This document shows positions 53,113 to 61,391 of a stretch of DNA of 64,000 nt, piece by piece. Within the stretch, counting starts at the first letter, position 1. Every line of letters begins with the position of its first letter. A program made the translations under genes and the position numbers. Location of the stretch: NCBI RefSeq assembly GCF_004310685.1, contig NZ_SISG01000001.1, forward strand, positions 1,550,001-1,614,000. Direction: 5' to 3'. The notes beneath the pieces were generated by a model, which was not told where the DNA came from, did not search any database, and was given only the letters and a program-made list of their open reading frames with translations. The DNA is from Glaciihabitans arcticus. GTDB taxonomy: Bacteria > Actinomycetota > Actinomycetes > Actinomycetales > Microbacteriaceae.

Positions 53113-54153
53113 CTAGATCTCTGTGCGTGACGTGTCGATGGTGTCGCGCGCGCCGCGAACGACCCCGACGATGAATCCGGATCCCCAGCACAGGTGCATG
53201 GTCGGCAATACGAGCGTGAAGAACCATTTGTCGCGCCATGTCGAGCCACGATCGGCGACGAATGCGAGCCACAGCACGAGCAGCACGTAGGTGATGGGTG
53301 CGAGATAGACGAGGGATGCCACGGCGCTCGCCACCCCGTGCAGCACTCCGGTCACCTGCAGCATGAATACGATGACGCCGATCGCGAGTGCGATCACCAG
53401 CAGCGGTGGAACGAAGAAGCGCCACGGGTTGCGGCCGCCGTAGCGGCGCACGAGCTCCCCACGCCAGGTTCCGGTGGCGGCGAACTGACGCGCGAGTTTG
53501 GTGAGGCTCTCGCGGGGCCAGTAGGTGACGGCGAGCTCGGGATCGAACCAGACGACGTGGCCGGCCGCGCGGATGCGGAGGTTCAGTTCCCAGTCCTCGC
53601 CGCGGCGCAGCGTCTCATCGAATCCGCCGACCTCTTCGAGTACGTCGCGACGGAAGACGCCGAGGTACGCGGACTCGGCCGGACCTTCACTGGCTCCACC
53701 GTGATAGCGCCCGCCGCCGAGGCCGAACTTGCTGTTGTAGCCGCGGGCGGCCGCCTGCTGGAAGGGGGTCTGGCCGCGGGCGCGCATGATGCCGCCGACG
53801 TTGGCGGCCCCGGTGCGCTCGAGGGTTTCGATGGCGCGGGTGGTGTAGCCGGGCTCGAGCTCGGAGTGGGCATCGACGCGAACGATGATGCGGTGGCTGC
53901 TGGCGGCGATGGCCTTGTTGAGGCCGACGGGGATGTCCGTTTCCGGGTTGTGCACGGTGAGAATACGGGGGTCCGCGGCCGCGAGTTTTTCGACGATCTC
54001 GGTGGTGCCATCCGTCGACGGTCCGAGGGCGAGGATGAGCTCCTTGGCGCCGGCGTAGTCCTGGCCGAGCACGGTGAGGATGGCGTTCTCGATGTAGACG
54101 GCCTCGTTGAGCACGGGCATGACGTAGGACACTCCGGGCAGGGTGTCGGTCAT
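53113..54153 (-). CDS. Glycosyltransferase family 2, ExoA-like
   Basis: 346 residues. GT-A core VSYVMPVLNEAVYIENAI, LGPSTDGTTEI, DxD in VRVDAHSELEPG, then GGFDETLRRGEDWELNLRI. Four C-terminal hydrophobic segments (FFVPPLLVIALAIGVIVFML). Resembles ExoA of succinoglycan synthesis. Probably adds a sugar to the wall polymer or a related glycolipid on the cytoplasmic face. Confidence 0.93.
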   Translation of the reverse strand: MTDTLPGVSYVMPVLNEAVYIENAILTVLGQDYAGAKELILALGPSTDGTTEIVEKLAAADPRILTVHNPETDIPVGLNKAIAASSHRIIVRVDAHSELEPGYTTRAIETLERTGAANVGGIMRARGQTPFQQAAARGYNSKFGLGGGRYHGGASEGPAESAYLGVFRRDVLEEVGGFDETLRRGEDWELNLRIRAAGHVVWFDPELAVTYWPRESLTKLARQFAATGTWRGELVRRYGGRNPWRFFVPPLLVIALAIGVIVFMLQVTGVLHGVASAVASLVYLAPITYVLLVLWLAFVADRGSTWRDKWFFTLVLPTMHLCWGSGFIVGVVRGARDTIDTSRTEI

Positions 54154-54244
54154 GGTTGCTGTGGTGTCCGTCTCGGTGTTTTGACGCGAAGTGGCGTCTT
54201 TTCTGCTGCTGTCAGGTCGGTCGAGCCTACCAGCCGACGACGAA

Positions 54245-54275
54245 ACGGCACGGGAGCGCTGGGCTCCCGTGCCGT
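54245..54275 (-). terminator. Rho-independent-type terminator of the protease gene
   Basis: ACGGCACGGGAGC pairs perfectly with GCTCCCGTGCCGT across a five-base loop (13-base stem), followed on the minus strand by TTTCG. It lies 19 bases beyond the htrA-like stop. Confidence 0.8.
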
Positions 54276-54293
54276 CGTCTGGCGGGGTGTGGG

Positions 54294-56003
54294 TCAGAGC
54301 TTTCCGAGGGTCACGTCGGTGGTCGCGGTCTTGCCGTTTCGCACGTAGGTGATGGTCGCCTCGGCTCCACCGGCGAGCGCACGCACCTGGGCGGTGAGGT
54401 CGTTCTTGCCGGTGACGGGCAGGCCGTTGATGCCGGTGATGACATCTCCGACCTTGAGACCCGCGGACGCCGCGGCCCCTCCGGAGCTGACCTCCTTGAC
54501 GCTGGCGCCGACGACCGAACTGTTGGACACGGCGGTGTCTTCGGTGACGTCGAGGATGGAGGCGCCCAGCAGGCCGTGGGTGGCCGAACCGTTGGCGATG
54601 ATCTCCTCGGACACGCGCTTGGCGAGGTTGGACGGGATCGAGAATCCAACACCGATGTTGCCGGATGCGCTCGAGCTGTCACCCGCGCTGGCGATGGCCA
54701 CGTTGATGCCGATGAGCTTGCCCTCGGCGTCGAGCAGCGCCCCACCCGAGTTGCCGGGGTTGATGGCGGCATCGGTCTGGATCACGGCGAGGGAGATGGT
54801 GGACGTGCTGGCGGTGGGTGCCTGCTCGTCACCGGGGGTGTCGAACTGCCAGAAGTCGAACGGGCTGTCGCCGCTGTCGCCTTCGGTGTCCTCGGAGGAC
54901 TGCTGGTCTTCGGGCACAGCAGAGGATGCGACGGTGATGCTGCGGTTGAGGGCACTCACGATGCCGTTGGTGACGGTGGTGGTGAGGCCGAGTGGAGCGC
55001 CGATGGCGATCGCGGTGTCGCCGACGTTCAGGTTGCTGGAGTCGGCGAATTCGACCGGCTGGAGGCTGTCGTCTGCTTCGACCTTGATGACGGCGAGGTC
55101 GGAGATCGGGTCGGTGCCGACGATGGTCGCGGCGAGGAGGCGCCCGTCGCTGGTCTGCACGCTCACCTTGGCGTTCGCGGCGGCACCGTCGAGGGTGACT
55201 ACGTGGGTGTTGGTGAGGATGTAGCCCTTTTTGTCGAGGATGACGCCCGAACCTGTTCCGGAACCGTTGGATCCGACTGTCGAAATGGTGACGACGGAGG
55301 GGGACGCTTTAGCTGCCACGGCGGTGACGATGGTCGCGTCATCCGCATCATTGACGGTGATGTTGGCGGGCTGCGCGTTGGCGGTGGTCTGGGAGGTCTG
55401 GTTGTTGTTGACGGCCCAGTAGGTGACGCCCGCTCCGGACACTCCGCCTATGAGGGCTGCAGCGAGGCCGACGGCGATCAGGGCGACAGGGGTGCGGCGC
55501 TTGAACGAGTCGCCCTGGGCAGCGGGCTGTGCGCCCGCGACGTGGGGCGCGCCGGCGTTGTGCGGTGCTCCTGCGATGTGGGGTGCGGATGCCACGGCCG
55601 GCTGTCCGATCGCGGGCCCGGCCTGCGCGGCACCAGCGACGGGTGCGGGGTAGGGGGTGGTGGGCTGGGGTGCCGGGGTGGGGGTCGCTGCGGGGATGGG
55701 CTGGCCGCCGTTGTAGATGGGGGCGGGGCGTCGCGCGATGGGTGCGGCGGGGGGTGCTGGCGGGGCCGGCGGGGCGGCTGCGGCGGGCGGGGTGACGGGG
55801 GGTACGGGGGCTGCTGGAGCGTCGCTGGCGGGCGGCGCGCTGACGGCGTCGGGGCCTGCCACGAAGGTGCCGTGGGCATCGGGGGTGAGGGTGGTTTCGC
55901 CCTCGATGTCGGGGGTTCCGGCGGGGGTCGCAGACGCGGGCTGCGCCGCGTTTTCTGCGTCTTCGGGTGTTGCCGGGTTGGGGGTTTCGGGTGAGTCGGT
56001 CAT
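54294..56003 (-). CDS. HtrA/DegP-like membrane serine protease with PDZ domain
   Basis: 569 residues; GGAAGGAG before the ATG. Residues 1-168 are Pro/Ala-rich and cytoplasmic. One transmembrane helix at about 172-195, then a trypsin-like domain with His 267 (YILTNTHVV), Asp 302 (DPISDLAVI) and Ser 419 (INPGNSGGAL). The C-terminal PDZ domain (about 480-569) contains GGAAASAGLKVGDVITGING. An acidic insert (EDQQSSEDTEGDSGDSP) in the protease domain is unusual. Expected to degrade or sense misfolded envelope proteins. Confidence 0.94.
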   Translation of the reverse strand: MTDSPETPNPATPEDAENAAQPASATPAGTPDIEGETTLTPDAHGTFVAGPDAVSAPPASDAPAAPVPPVTPPAAAAPPAPPAPPAAPIARRPAPIYNGGQPIPAATPTPAPQPTTPYPAPVAGAAQAGPAIGQPAVASAPHIAGAPHNAGAPHVAGAQPAAQGDSFKRRTPVALIAVGLAAALIGGVSGAGVTYWAVNNNQTSQTTANAQPANITVNDADDATIVTAVAAKASPSVVTISTVGSNGSGTGSGVILDKKGYILTNTHVVTLDGAAANAKVSVQTSDGRLLAATIVGTDPISDLAVIKVEADDSLQPVEFADSSNLNVGDTAIAIGAPLGLTTTVTNGIVSALNRSITVASSAVPEDQQSSEDTEGDSGDSPFDFWQFDTPGDEQAPTASTSTISLAVIQTDAAINPGNSGGALLDAEGKLIGINVAIASAGDSSSASGNIGVGFSIPSNLAKRVSEEIIANGSATHGLLGASILDVTEDTAVSNSSVVGASVKEVSSGGAAASAGLKVGDVITGINGLPVTGKNDLTAQVRALAGGAEATITYVRNGKTATTDVTLGKL

Positions 56004-56098
56004 GGGGTGCTCCTTCCAGCTGTGCCAGCATCCTCCGCCAACCTGTGCATTCTATTTGGACGCGCTGTGAGCGCGCTGCCGCCTAGCCGTAGGCTTGC

Positions 56099-56923
56099 CT
56101 AGCACCCCGGACCGCTGGGATTCCACGTGCATTCCTCCTCTACGAGTACGGTGTCAGCGCTGCCCGCGGTGGCGACGAGCGGGTTGGCCGGCACGCTGAG
56201 TGTGCCGATGACCGGGTACCAGGGAGAGCCCGCGTACTGGTACTCGGCGAAGTATTGGACGCTGAGCTGGATCGTGTACTTGCCCGCCTTGCGGTAGACG
56301 TGGCTGGTGGCGGTCGGGTCGAATTCTAGGATCTTGAGCGCTGCCCATGAGGCACCTCGACTGCTGGTGGTCTCCGTGGCGCCGTCGCCGTAGTTCCATG
56401 TCCAGCCCGCGGGGTGGAAGCGGACCCTTGCTCGCTCGCCGAGCAGCTGCCCGGAGACGGTGCGCACTCCCCCGGTCGCGTAGAAGTTGGTGTCCAGCCC
56501 GACGACCATCCAGCCGTTGGGCTCCATGTGGTCGACCTCCGGCGTCGGGCGGAACGCGGCGATGTCGCGGACGGTGACCGGGCCCGCCGGGTCCTCGGCC
56601 GGGTTGGTCACGTCGTAGCACTCGCGGATGCCACCGAAGCAGTCCTCTCCTTCCTCGGTGCTGCCGGATGGAGCGCCGGTGCCGCTACCAGTGCCGGTGT
56701 CGCCTTCACTGCCGCCGCCATCGCCGGGGGTTGTTTCGGTCCCGTCGAAAACTACCTCGTTTCCCGTGTTTGTCGGACCGCACAGATGATCTCGAATCTC
56801 GTTATAAGTGCATCCGCTTGAAGATGCCGCTGATGCGCCGGCGCCTGACCATGCCAGGATTGCCGTCAGAAAAAGAGACCAAATGAAAAATGTCAGGGTG
56901 CGCAAAAGTTCTGCCCATCCCAT
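56099..56923 (-). CDS. Exported protein with PKD-like domain
   Basis: 274 residues. Signal peptide (LTFFIWSLFLTAILAWSGAG), then a Gly/Thr/Ser-rich linker at about 62-85, then a PKD-like domain (WTWNYGDGATETTSS, SHVYRKAGKYTIQLSVQYF). C-terminal Cys pair (CTWNPSGPGC). Overlaps the lipoprotein gene upstream by 31 bases, so both are one unit. Function unknown. Confidence 0.78.
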   Translation of the reverse strand: MGWAELLRTLTFFIWSLFLTAILAWSGAGASAASSSGCTYNEIRDHLCGPTNTGNEVVFDGTETTPGDGGGSEGDTGTGSGTGAPSGSTEEGEDCFGGIRECYDVTNPAEDPAGPVTVRDIAAFRPTPEVDHMEPNGWMVVGLDTNFYATGGVRTVSGQLLGERARVRFHPAGWTWNYGDGATETTSSRGASWAALKILEFDPTATSHVYRKAGKYTIQLSVQYFAEYQYAGSPWYPVIGTLSVPANPLVATAGSADTVLVEEECTWNPSGPGC

Positions 56924-57456
56924 GCTCCCTGTGATGCAACAACCACGATCGAAGTATCGAGGTCGCGTCGATCGAACTCGACTTGAATAGGCACGAGGTC
57001 CGCTCCACCGTTGTCGCTGATGACCTTCCCCGCTGGATCGAGCGTTTGAGTCTTGGAGAGGTCAATGCAGGCGTAAACCGTGATGATCGCCAACCCATCC
57101 GGAGAAGTTGGGTCGAACTGCTGGAGGGTCATGCTTCTGAATGCCGTGGCGCCGGTTCCTCGATTACCACCTCTCGCCATTTTTTCGAAGCTAGCCATAT
57201 CGAGCATTGCCTGGTCCGGGCTGGCCACTGCTTTAATTCTTTCGGCGTCGAGACCACCGTCCGCGTAGATCGCATCCGACACCTTCAGATACTCCCCATA
57301 CGCAACCTCCGCCGCCGCGAGGGCCTCCTCGTCCGACTCGAAGATCGGTGCTGACGAGGGCTCCGGCTCGGGGATCACCACGGGGTTGTCCTGTGCGCAG
57401 CCTGCGAGCACGGCAACGGCCACCACGGCGACCAGGAGCGGGAGCGGAGATTTCAT
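56893..57456 (-). CDS. Putative lipoprotein
   Basis: 187 residues from ATG 57456. Signal peptide with lipobox VLAGC (Cys 20), then a Pro/Glu linker, then a small domain with DAIYADGGLDAERIKAVASP and ITVYACIDLSKTQ. No family recognised. A TACCGT hexamer six bases before the ATG selects this start; frames further upstream run antisense to the aminotransferase. Confidence 0.8.
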   Translation of the reverse strand: MKSPLPLLVAVVAVAVLAGCAQDNPVVIPEPEPSSAPIFESDEEALAAAEVAYGEYLKVSDAIYADGGLDAERIKAVASPDQAMLDMASFEKMARGGNRGTGATAFRSMTLQQFDPTSPDGLAIITVYACIDLSKTQTLDPAGKVISDNGGADLVPIQVEFDRRDLDTSIVVVASQGAWDGQNFCAP

Positions 57457-57468
57457 GGGTCGACGGTA
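57457..57468 (-). promoter_or_regulatory. -10 element for leaderless lipoprotein transcript
   Basis: TACCGT (57463-57468, minus) plus six bases precedes the ATG at 57456. Confidence 0.45.
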
Positions 57469-57522
57469 AACCTGGGCCGAGACATCCCGAGAAAACTTTC
57501 CACAGCTACGCTGGGACGCACT

Positions 57523-58710
57523 ATGACAGTTCCCGGATCCTGGCAGCGCGCAGCCAACGGAGCCATGCTCCTCGGGGCGGACGGGCAGCTGCGTCCCACG
57601 ATTTTCGCCGAGATGTCGGCCCTTGCCCTCAGCACGGGCGCCATCAACCTCGGGCAGGGCTTCCCCGACGAGGACGGCCCCGCAGAGGTGCTCGAAGCCG
57701 CCCGCCAGGCGATCAGCGACGGCTTCAACCAGTACCCGCCCGGCCTCGGGATGCCCGTGCTCCGGCACGCGATAGCCGACCACCAGCGGCGCTTCTACGG
57801 TCTCGAGGTCGACCCCGACACGGAGGTGCTGGTCACCGCCGGCGCGACCGAGGCCATCGCCGCGACCATCCTCGCGCTCACCGAGCCGGGCGACGAGGTA
57901 CTCACCTTCGAGCCGTTCTACGACTCCTACGGCGCGATGATCGGGCTGAGCGGGGCGACCCACACCACGGTGGCCCTCAGGGCGCCGAACTTTCAACCCG
58001 ACCACGATGACCTCAGAAAGGCCGTAACCGACCGCACACGGATCATCCTCATCAATAGTCCGCACAATCCGACGGGTAGCGTGTTCGACCGCGCGACCCT
58101 GCACCTGATCGTCGAGCTGGCAGAACGCCACAACGCGATCATCGTGACCGACGAGGTGTACGAGCACCTGCTGTTCGGGTCCCAGCACATCCCGATCGCC
58201 ACGCTGCCCGGCGCTCGCGAGCGCACGGTCACCATCTCGAGCGGCGGCAAGACGTTCAACACCACCGGCTGGAAGATCGGCTGGCTCACCGCACCACCCG
58301 AAATCGTGAAGTCGATCGTCGCGGTCAAACAGTTCCTGACCTTTGTGAACGGCGCCCCGTTCCAGCCCGCGATCGCCGTGGGACTCGGCCTGCCCGACTC
58401 GTTTTTCACCAATCTCGCCGGCACACTGCAGCGCAAGCGTGACCTGCTGTCGGCCGGGCTCGCTGCCGCCGGCTTCACCGTGACCAACCCGCAGGCCGGC
58501 TATTTCATCGTGGCGGATGCCGCGGCCCTCGGCTACGCGAACGGAGCCGACCTGTGCCGTGCCCTGCCGTCCCTAGCCGGGGTGGCCGCCGTGCCGATCA
58601 GCGCGTTCGTGCGCGGGGATCAGCCGGAGTTCGCGTCTCTCGTGCGGTTCGCGTTCTGCAAGAAGCAGTCCGTGCTCGAGGACGCGAGCGCGCGGCTAGC
58701 AGCTCTCTAG
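57523..58710 (+). CDS. PLP-dependent aminotransferase, class I/II
   Basis: 395 residues. GAINLGQGFPDEDGP, NQYPPGLGMPVLRHAIADH, INSPHNPTGSVFD and the PLP lysine in ISSGGKTFNTTGWKIGW mark fold-type I subgroup I-gamma (KAT/MalY/DapC-like). The actinobacterial relatives include N-succinyldiaminopimelate and methionine/kynurenine aminotransferases; the sequence alone does not choose. Its stop overlaps the stop of the convergent kinase gene. Confidence 0.9.
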   Translation: MTVPGSWQRAANGAMLLGADGQLRPTIFAEMSALALSTGAINLGQGFPDEDGPAEVLEAARQAISDGFNQYPPGLGMPVLRHAIADHQRRFYGLEVDPDTEVLVTAGATEAIAATILALTEPGDEVLTFEPFYDSYGAMIGLSGATHTTVALRAPNFQPDHDDLRKAVTDRTRIILINSPHNPTGSVFDRATLHLIVELAERHNAIIVTDEVYEHLLFGSQHIPIATLPGARERTVTISSGGKTFNTTGWKIGWLTAPPEIVKSIVAVKQFLTFVNGAPFQPAIAVGLGLPDSFFTNLAGTLQRKRDLLSAGLAAAGFTVTNPQAGYFIVADAAALGYANGADLCRALPSLAGVAAVPISAFVRGDQPEFASLVRFAFCKKQSVLEDASARLAAL

Positions 58711-60449
58711 GGAGCCGCGACGAGCGGCAATCGGACGATGAATGACGTGCCCACGCCGACCATGCTCACGACATCCAGCTCGCCGCCGTGGGCGACGACG
58801 ATCGCTTTGGTGATGGTGAGCCCGAGTCCGACACCCGGCACCGCAGCGCGGGTCGCCGTGGAGGCCCGGAAGAATCGTGCGAAGAGCTGATCGAGCTCGA
58901 CCTCAGGGATGCCCATACCTGTGTCGGTGATAGTCACCTCGACGTTTCCGGCGCGAACGGCGACGATGATCGCGATGCTGCCGTCGCGTCCCGTGAACTT
59001 GATGGCATTGGAGATCAGGTTGTCGCAGGCCTGGCCGAGGCGGAGCGCGTCGCCGTTGATGAAGGTCTCGTCTTCGAGGATGTCCACCGAAACCCGCACG
59101 CCGGCCGCCGCAGCGACGGGAATCGCCGATTCGACGGATGCCCGAACGACGGGCGCCACGTCAATGGTGGTCGCGTCGAGGCTGAATTGGCTGGATCCGA
59201 CCTGCGCCGTAAATAGCAGGTCGCCGACGAGGCGCAGCAGCCGATGCGCGTTGCGCTCGGCGACACCCAGGTACAGCATCTGCTCTTCCGACAAGGGGCT
59301 CTCGTCGTCGTCCCGCATGAGTTCCAGATAGCCGAGGATGGAGCTCAGCGGTGTGCGCAGCTCGTGGGAGATGAGTCCGACGAACTCGTCCTTGAGCCGC
59401 GATACCTCGAGCGCCTGGGTGACGTCCGTCGCGACGAAGATGTAGCCGACAGCCTCGCCAGCGGAGTTCGTGCGACGCGTGACGGCTACCTCGACGGACA
59501 CGGTGGTGCCGTCGGCGCGCACGTACGTCCACTGGCGTACCTCCGGTTCGCCGAGTCGCGCCGACTCCACGAGGGCTGAGAAGCCGGGAGTGAGCACGGT
59601 CTCCCCGGGAGGATAGCCCAGCTCGCGCGAATACGTCTCCAGCTCTGCAGCCTCGTGGAACTCGTACACGAATCGCTTGCCCTGGGTCTCGGCCGCGGTG
59701 AGTCCGAGCATCCGTGCCGCGCCGGGGTTCCAGACGTCGATGAGCCCGGTCATTCCCGTGCCGATCACCGACTGCTCGGTGACCGCGTTGAGCACACTAC
59801 GCGTCAGCTGGTCGGCTGCTCGAAGCCTGTCCTCGTTCTCGCGCAGGCGCTCCGTGTAGTCGAAGGCGCCCTTCAGCATCTCTTCGCGCTCCGTCGCCAG
59901 AGTCTGCATCACCTTGAGTTGTTTTCGCCTGATCTTGGCCATCTCGTTGATGATGGCAGCGCCGATCGCGAAGACCGCCGGCGACACAATGCCACGCAGC
60001 CAGTCCGCGCTCGTCGTGATCGTGTCGAAGCCCAGGAGATAGGGCATCATCAGGGCGACCGACACGCCTACGCCGGCGATGAGGATGTAGCGGCGCCCGT
60101 TCTCCGCAGCGATCCAGATCACTGGCAGGAGAATCAGGGATGCGAACAGCGAGGTTGTGCCGCCGGTGCCCGCCCGGAACGCGCCGATGGCGAGGAGGTC
60201 GACACAGGGCACGATGATGACGAGGTGGCGCAGCGACGGCACCCAGCTGAGGAAGGCAGCGAATGACGTGGAGAGCGCCATCGCCCACATGCCCGCGAGC
60301 GCGGCGGGTACCGAGCTGAAACGCACGTCGGGAACGGTGAGCACGATGATGATCGCGACCACGAAGACTGCGAGCGTCGGCAGGTGACGCACCGTCGGAG
60401 AGGGCGAACCGCCCCCGAGCAGCTTGCGCAGCCGCACGAGCATCCTCAT
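58707..60449 (-). CDS. PAS-containing membrane histidine kinase
   Basis: 580 residues. Six hydrophobic helices at about 20-175, a coiled coil (LKVMQTLATEREEMLKGAF), a PAS domain at about 205-335 (NAVTEQSVIGTGMTGLIDVW), HisKA with phospho-His in FVGLISHELRTPLSSILGYL, HATPase_c (NLISNAIKFTG, ITDTGMGIPEVE, GVGLGLTITKAIV). Last gene of the overlapping minus-strand operon, coupled by ATGA to two receiver-only regulators that are its likely partners. Confidence 0.94.
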   Translation of the reverse strand: MRMLVRLRKLLGGGSPSPTVRHLPTLAVFVVAIIIVLTVPDVRFSSVPAALAGMWAMALSTSFAAFLSWVPSLRHLVIIVPCVDLLAIGAFRAGTGGTTSLFASLILLPVIWIAAENGRRYILIAGVGVSVALMMPYLLGFDTITTSADWLRGIVSPAVFAIGAAIINEMAKIRRKQLKVMQTLATEREEMLKGAFDYTERLRENEDRLRAADQLTRSVLNAVTEQSVIGTGMTGLIDVWNPGAARMLGLTAAETQGKRFVYEFHEAAELETYSRELGYPPGETVLTPGFSALVESARLGEPEVRQWTYVRADGTTVSVEVAVTRRTNSAGEAVGYIFVATDVTQALEVSRLKDEFVGLISHELRTPLSSILGYLELMRDDDESPLSEEQMLYLGVAERNAHRLLRLVGDLLFTAQVGSSQFSLDATTIDVAPVVRASVESAIPVAAAAGVRVSVDILEDETFINGDALRLGQACDNLISNAIKFTGRDGSIAIIVAVRAGNVEVTITDTGMGIPEVELDQLFARFFRASTATRAAVPGVGLGLTITKAIVVAHGGELDVVSMVGVGTSFIVRLPLVAAP

Positions 60450-60823
60450 CGCACGATCTCCACGAGTCGCGCCGCGAGGCCGGAGGGGCTGAAGGGCTTG
60501 GTCAGGTAGACGTCGGCGCCGGCGGAGAGGGCCTCACCCGAGGCCGCGGCGTCGACTCCCGCAGAGAGCAGCACGATCCTGGTGCCTGAGAGCGAGACAT
60601 CCGCTCGGATATTGCGGGTGATCTCGAGACCGGTGAGCCCGGGCATCGTCACGTCGAGCACAACGAGCGTCGGCGAGAGCTCACGAATCGACTCCCAGGC
60701 GGATGCCCCGTTCTCGTGTCGCGCGACGAGCTCGAGGTCGGCTTTTCGCACCGCGATCGCCACAAGACTCAGGATGTCGGGATCGTCGTCCGCGATCACC
60801 ACGGTCGGCGGCACGGACTTCAC
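60446..60823 (-). CDS. Single-domain response regulator A
   Basis: 125 residues, receiver only. Asp 57 in VVLDVTMPGLTG, acidic pair in VVIADDDPDIL, Lys in YLTKPFSP. No output domain, so it signals by protein contact or phosphotransfer. Overlaps the kinase and the other regulator by four bases each. Confidence 0.94.
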   Translation of the reverse strand: MKSVPPTVVIADDDPDILSLVAIAVRKADLELVARHENGASAWESIRELSPTLVVLDVTMPGLTGLEITRNIRADVSLSGTRIVLLSAGVDAAASGEALSAGADVYLTKPFSPSGLAARLVEIVR

Positions 60824-61194
60824 GCCCGGGTCCAGCGGGGAACCGTCTCGCGCAGCACCCGCCGCACGTCGTCGCCGGTCACCGGCTTCGGGAGTGTGGC
60901 ATCCGCTTCGGGATAGTCCGCCGTGTCGAGCACGGATGTGATGGCTATCGCAACCTGTGGCCGCTCGGCGCGGATCCTTTCGGTGAGCGACCAGCCGTCC
61001 ATCCCTGGTAGCACCAGGTCGACGACCACCAGGTCGGGCTCCAGACGGGTGAGGGCCTCCATGGCGCTCTCACCCGAGGTGGCGGTCTCCACCTCGCAGC
61101 CCGCGCGCTCGAAGTAGAGCCTGAGCAGCAGCCGCTGATCGGCGCTGTCCTCGACGACCAGCACACGAACGGAGTCCATCACCTGGTCGCCCAT
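60820..61194 (-). CDS. Single-domain response regulator B
   Basis: 124 residues, receiver only. Asp 59 in LVVVDLVLPGMDG, acidic residues in VLVVEDSADQ, Lys in TLPKPVTGD. Overlaps the tiny membrane protein gene by one base (TGATG) and regulator A by four. Two stand-alone receivers with one kinase suggest a branched or phosphate-sink relay. Confidence 0.94.
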   Translation of the reverse strand: MGDQVMDSVRVLVVEDSADQRLLLRLYFERAGCEVETATSGESAMEALTRLEPDLVVVDLVLPGMDGWSLTERIRAERPQVAIAITSVLDTADYPEADATLPKPVTGDDVRRVLRETVPRWTRA

Positions 61195-61391
61195 CAGACG
61201 AAGAAAATCTGGCGCACCACAACGAGCACCGTCACGAAGAGCAGGGCCAGCCCCGCCTTGCCGATCAACCGGAACTCGTCACGGCGGTTGCGCTCGAGTT
61301 CGTCGTTCAGGTAGTCGTTGCCCGGATCACGACGATCTGCGGGTTCGGGTGCGTCCCTGAAATCCACTCTCCTGTGCTGCGAACTCTTCAT
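61194..61391 (-). CDS. Tiny single-pass membrane protein
   Basis: 65 residues. A highly charged N terminus (RRDPGNDYLNDELERNRRDE) and one C-terminal transmembrane helix (LIGKAGLALLFVTVLVVV). The start overlaps the glycosyltransferase stop (ATGA) and the stop overlaps regulator B, so it is certainly translated in this operon. A likely accessory or regulatory subunit of the glycosyltransferase, by position. Confidence 0.8.
   Translation of the reverse strand: MKSSQHRRVDFRDAPEPADRRDPGNDYLNDELERNRRDEFRLIGKAGLALLFVTVLVVVRQIFFV

Noticed and set aside
54156-55994. Long plus-strand frame (612 codons, Gly/Val-rich)
   Set aside because: It is antisense to the htrA-like gene, whose triad and PDZ domain are clear; its composition mirrors high-G+C codon bias.
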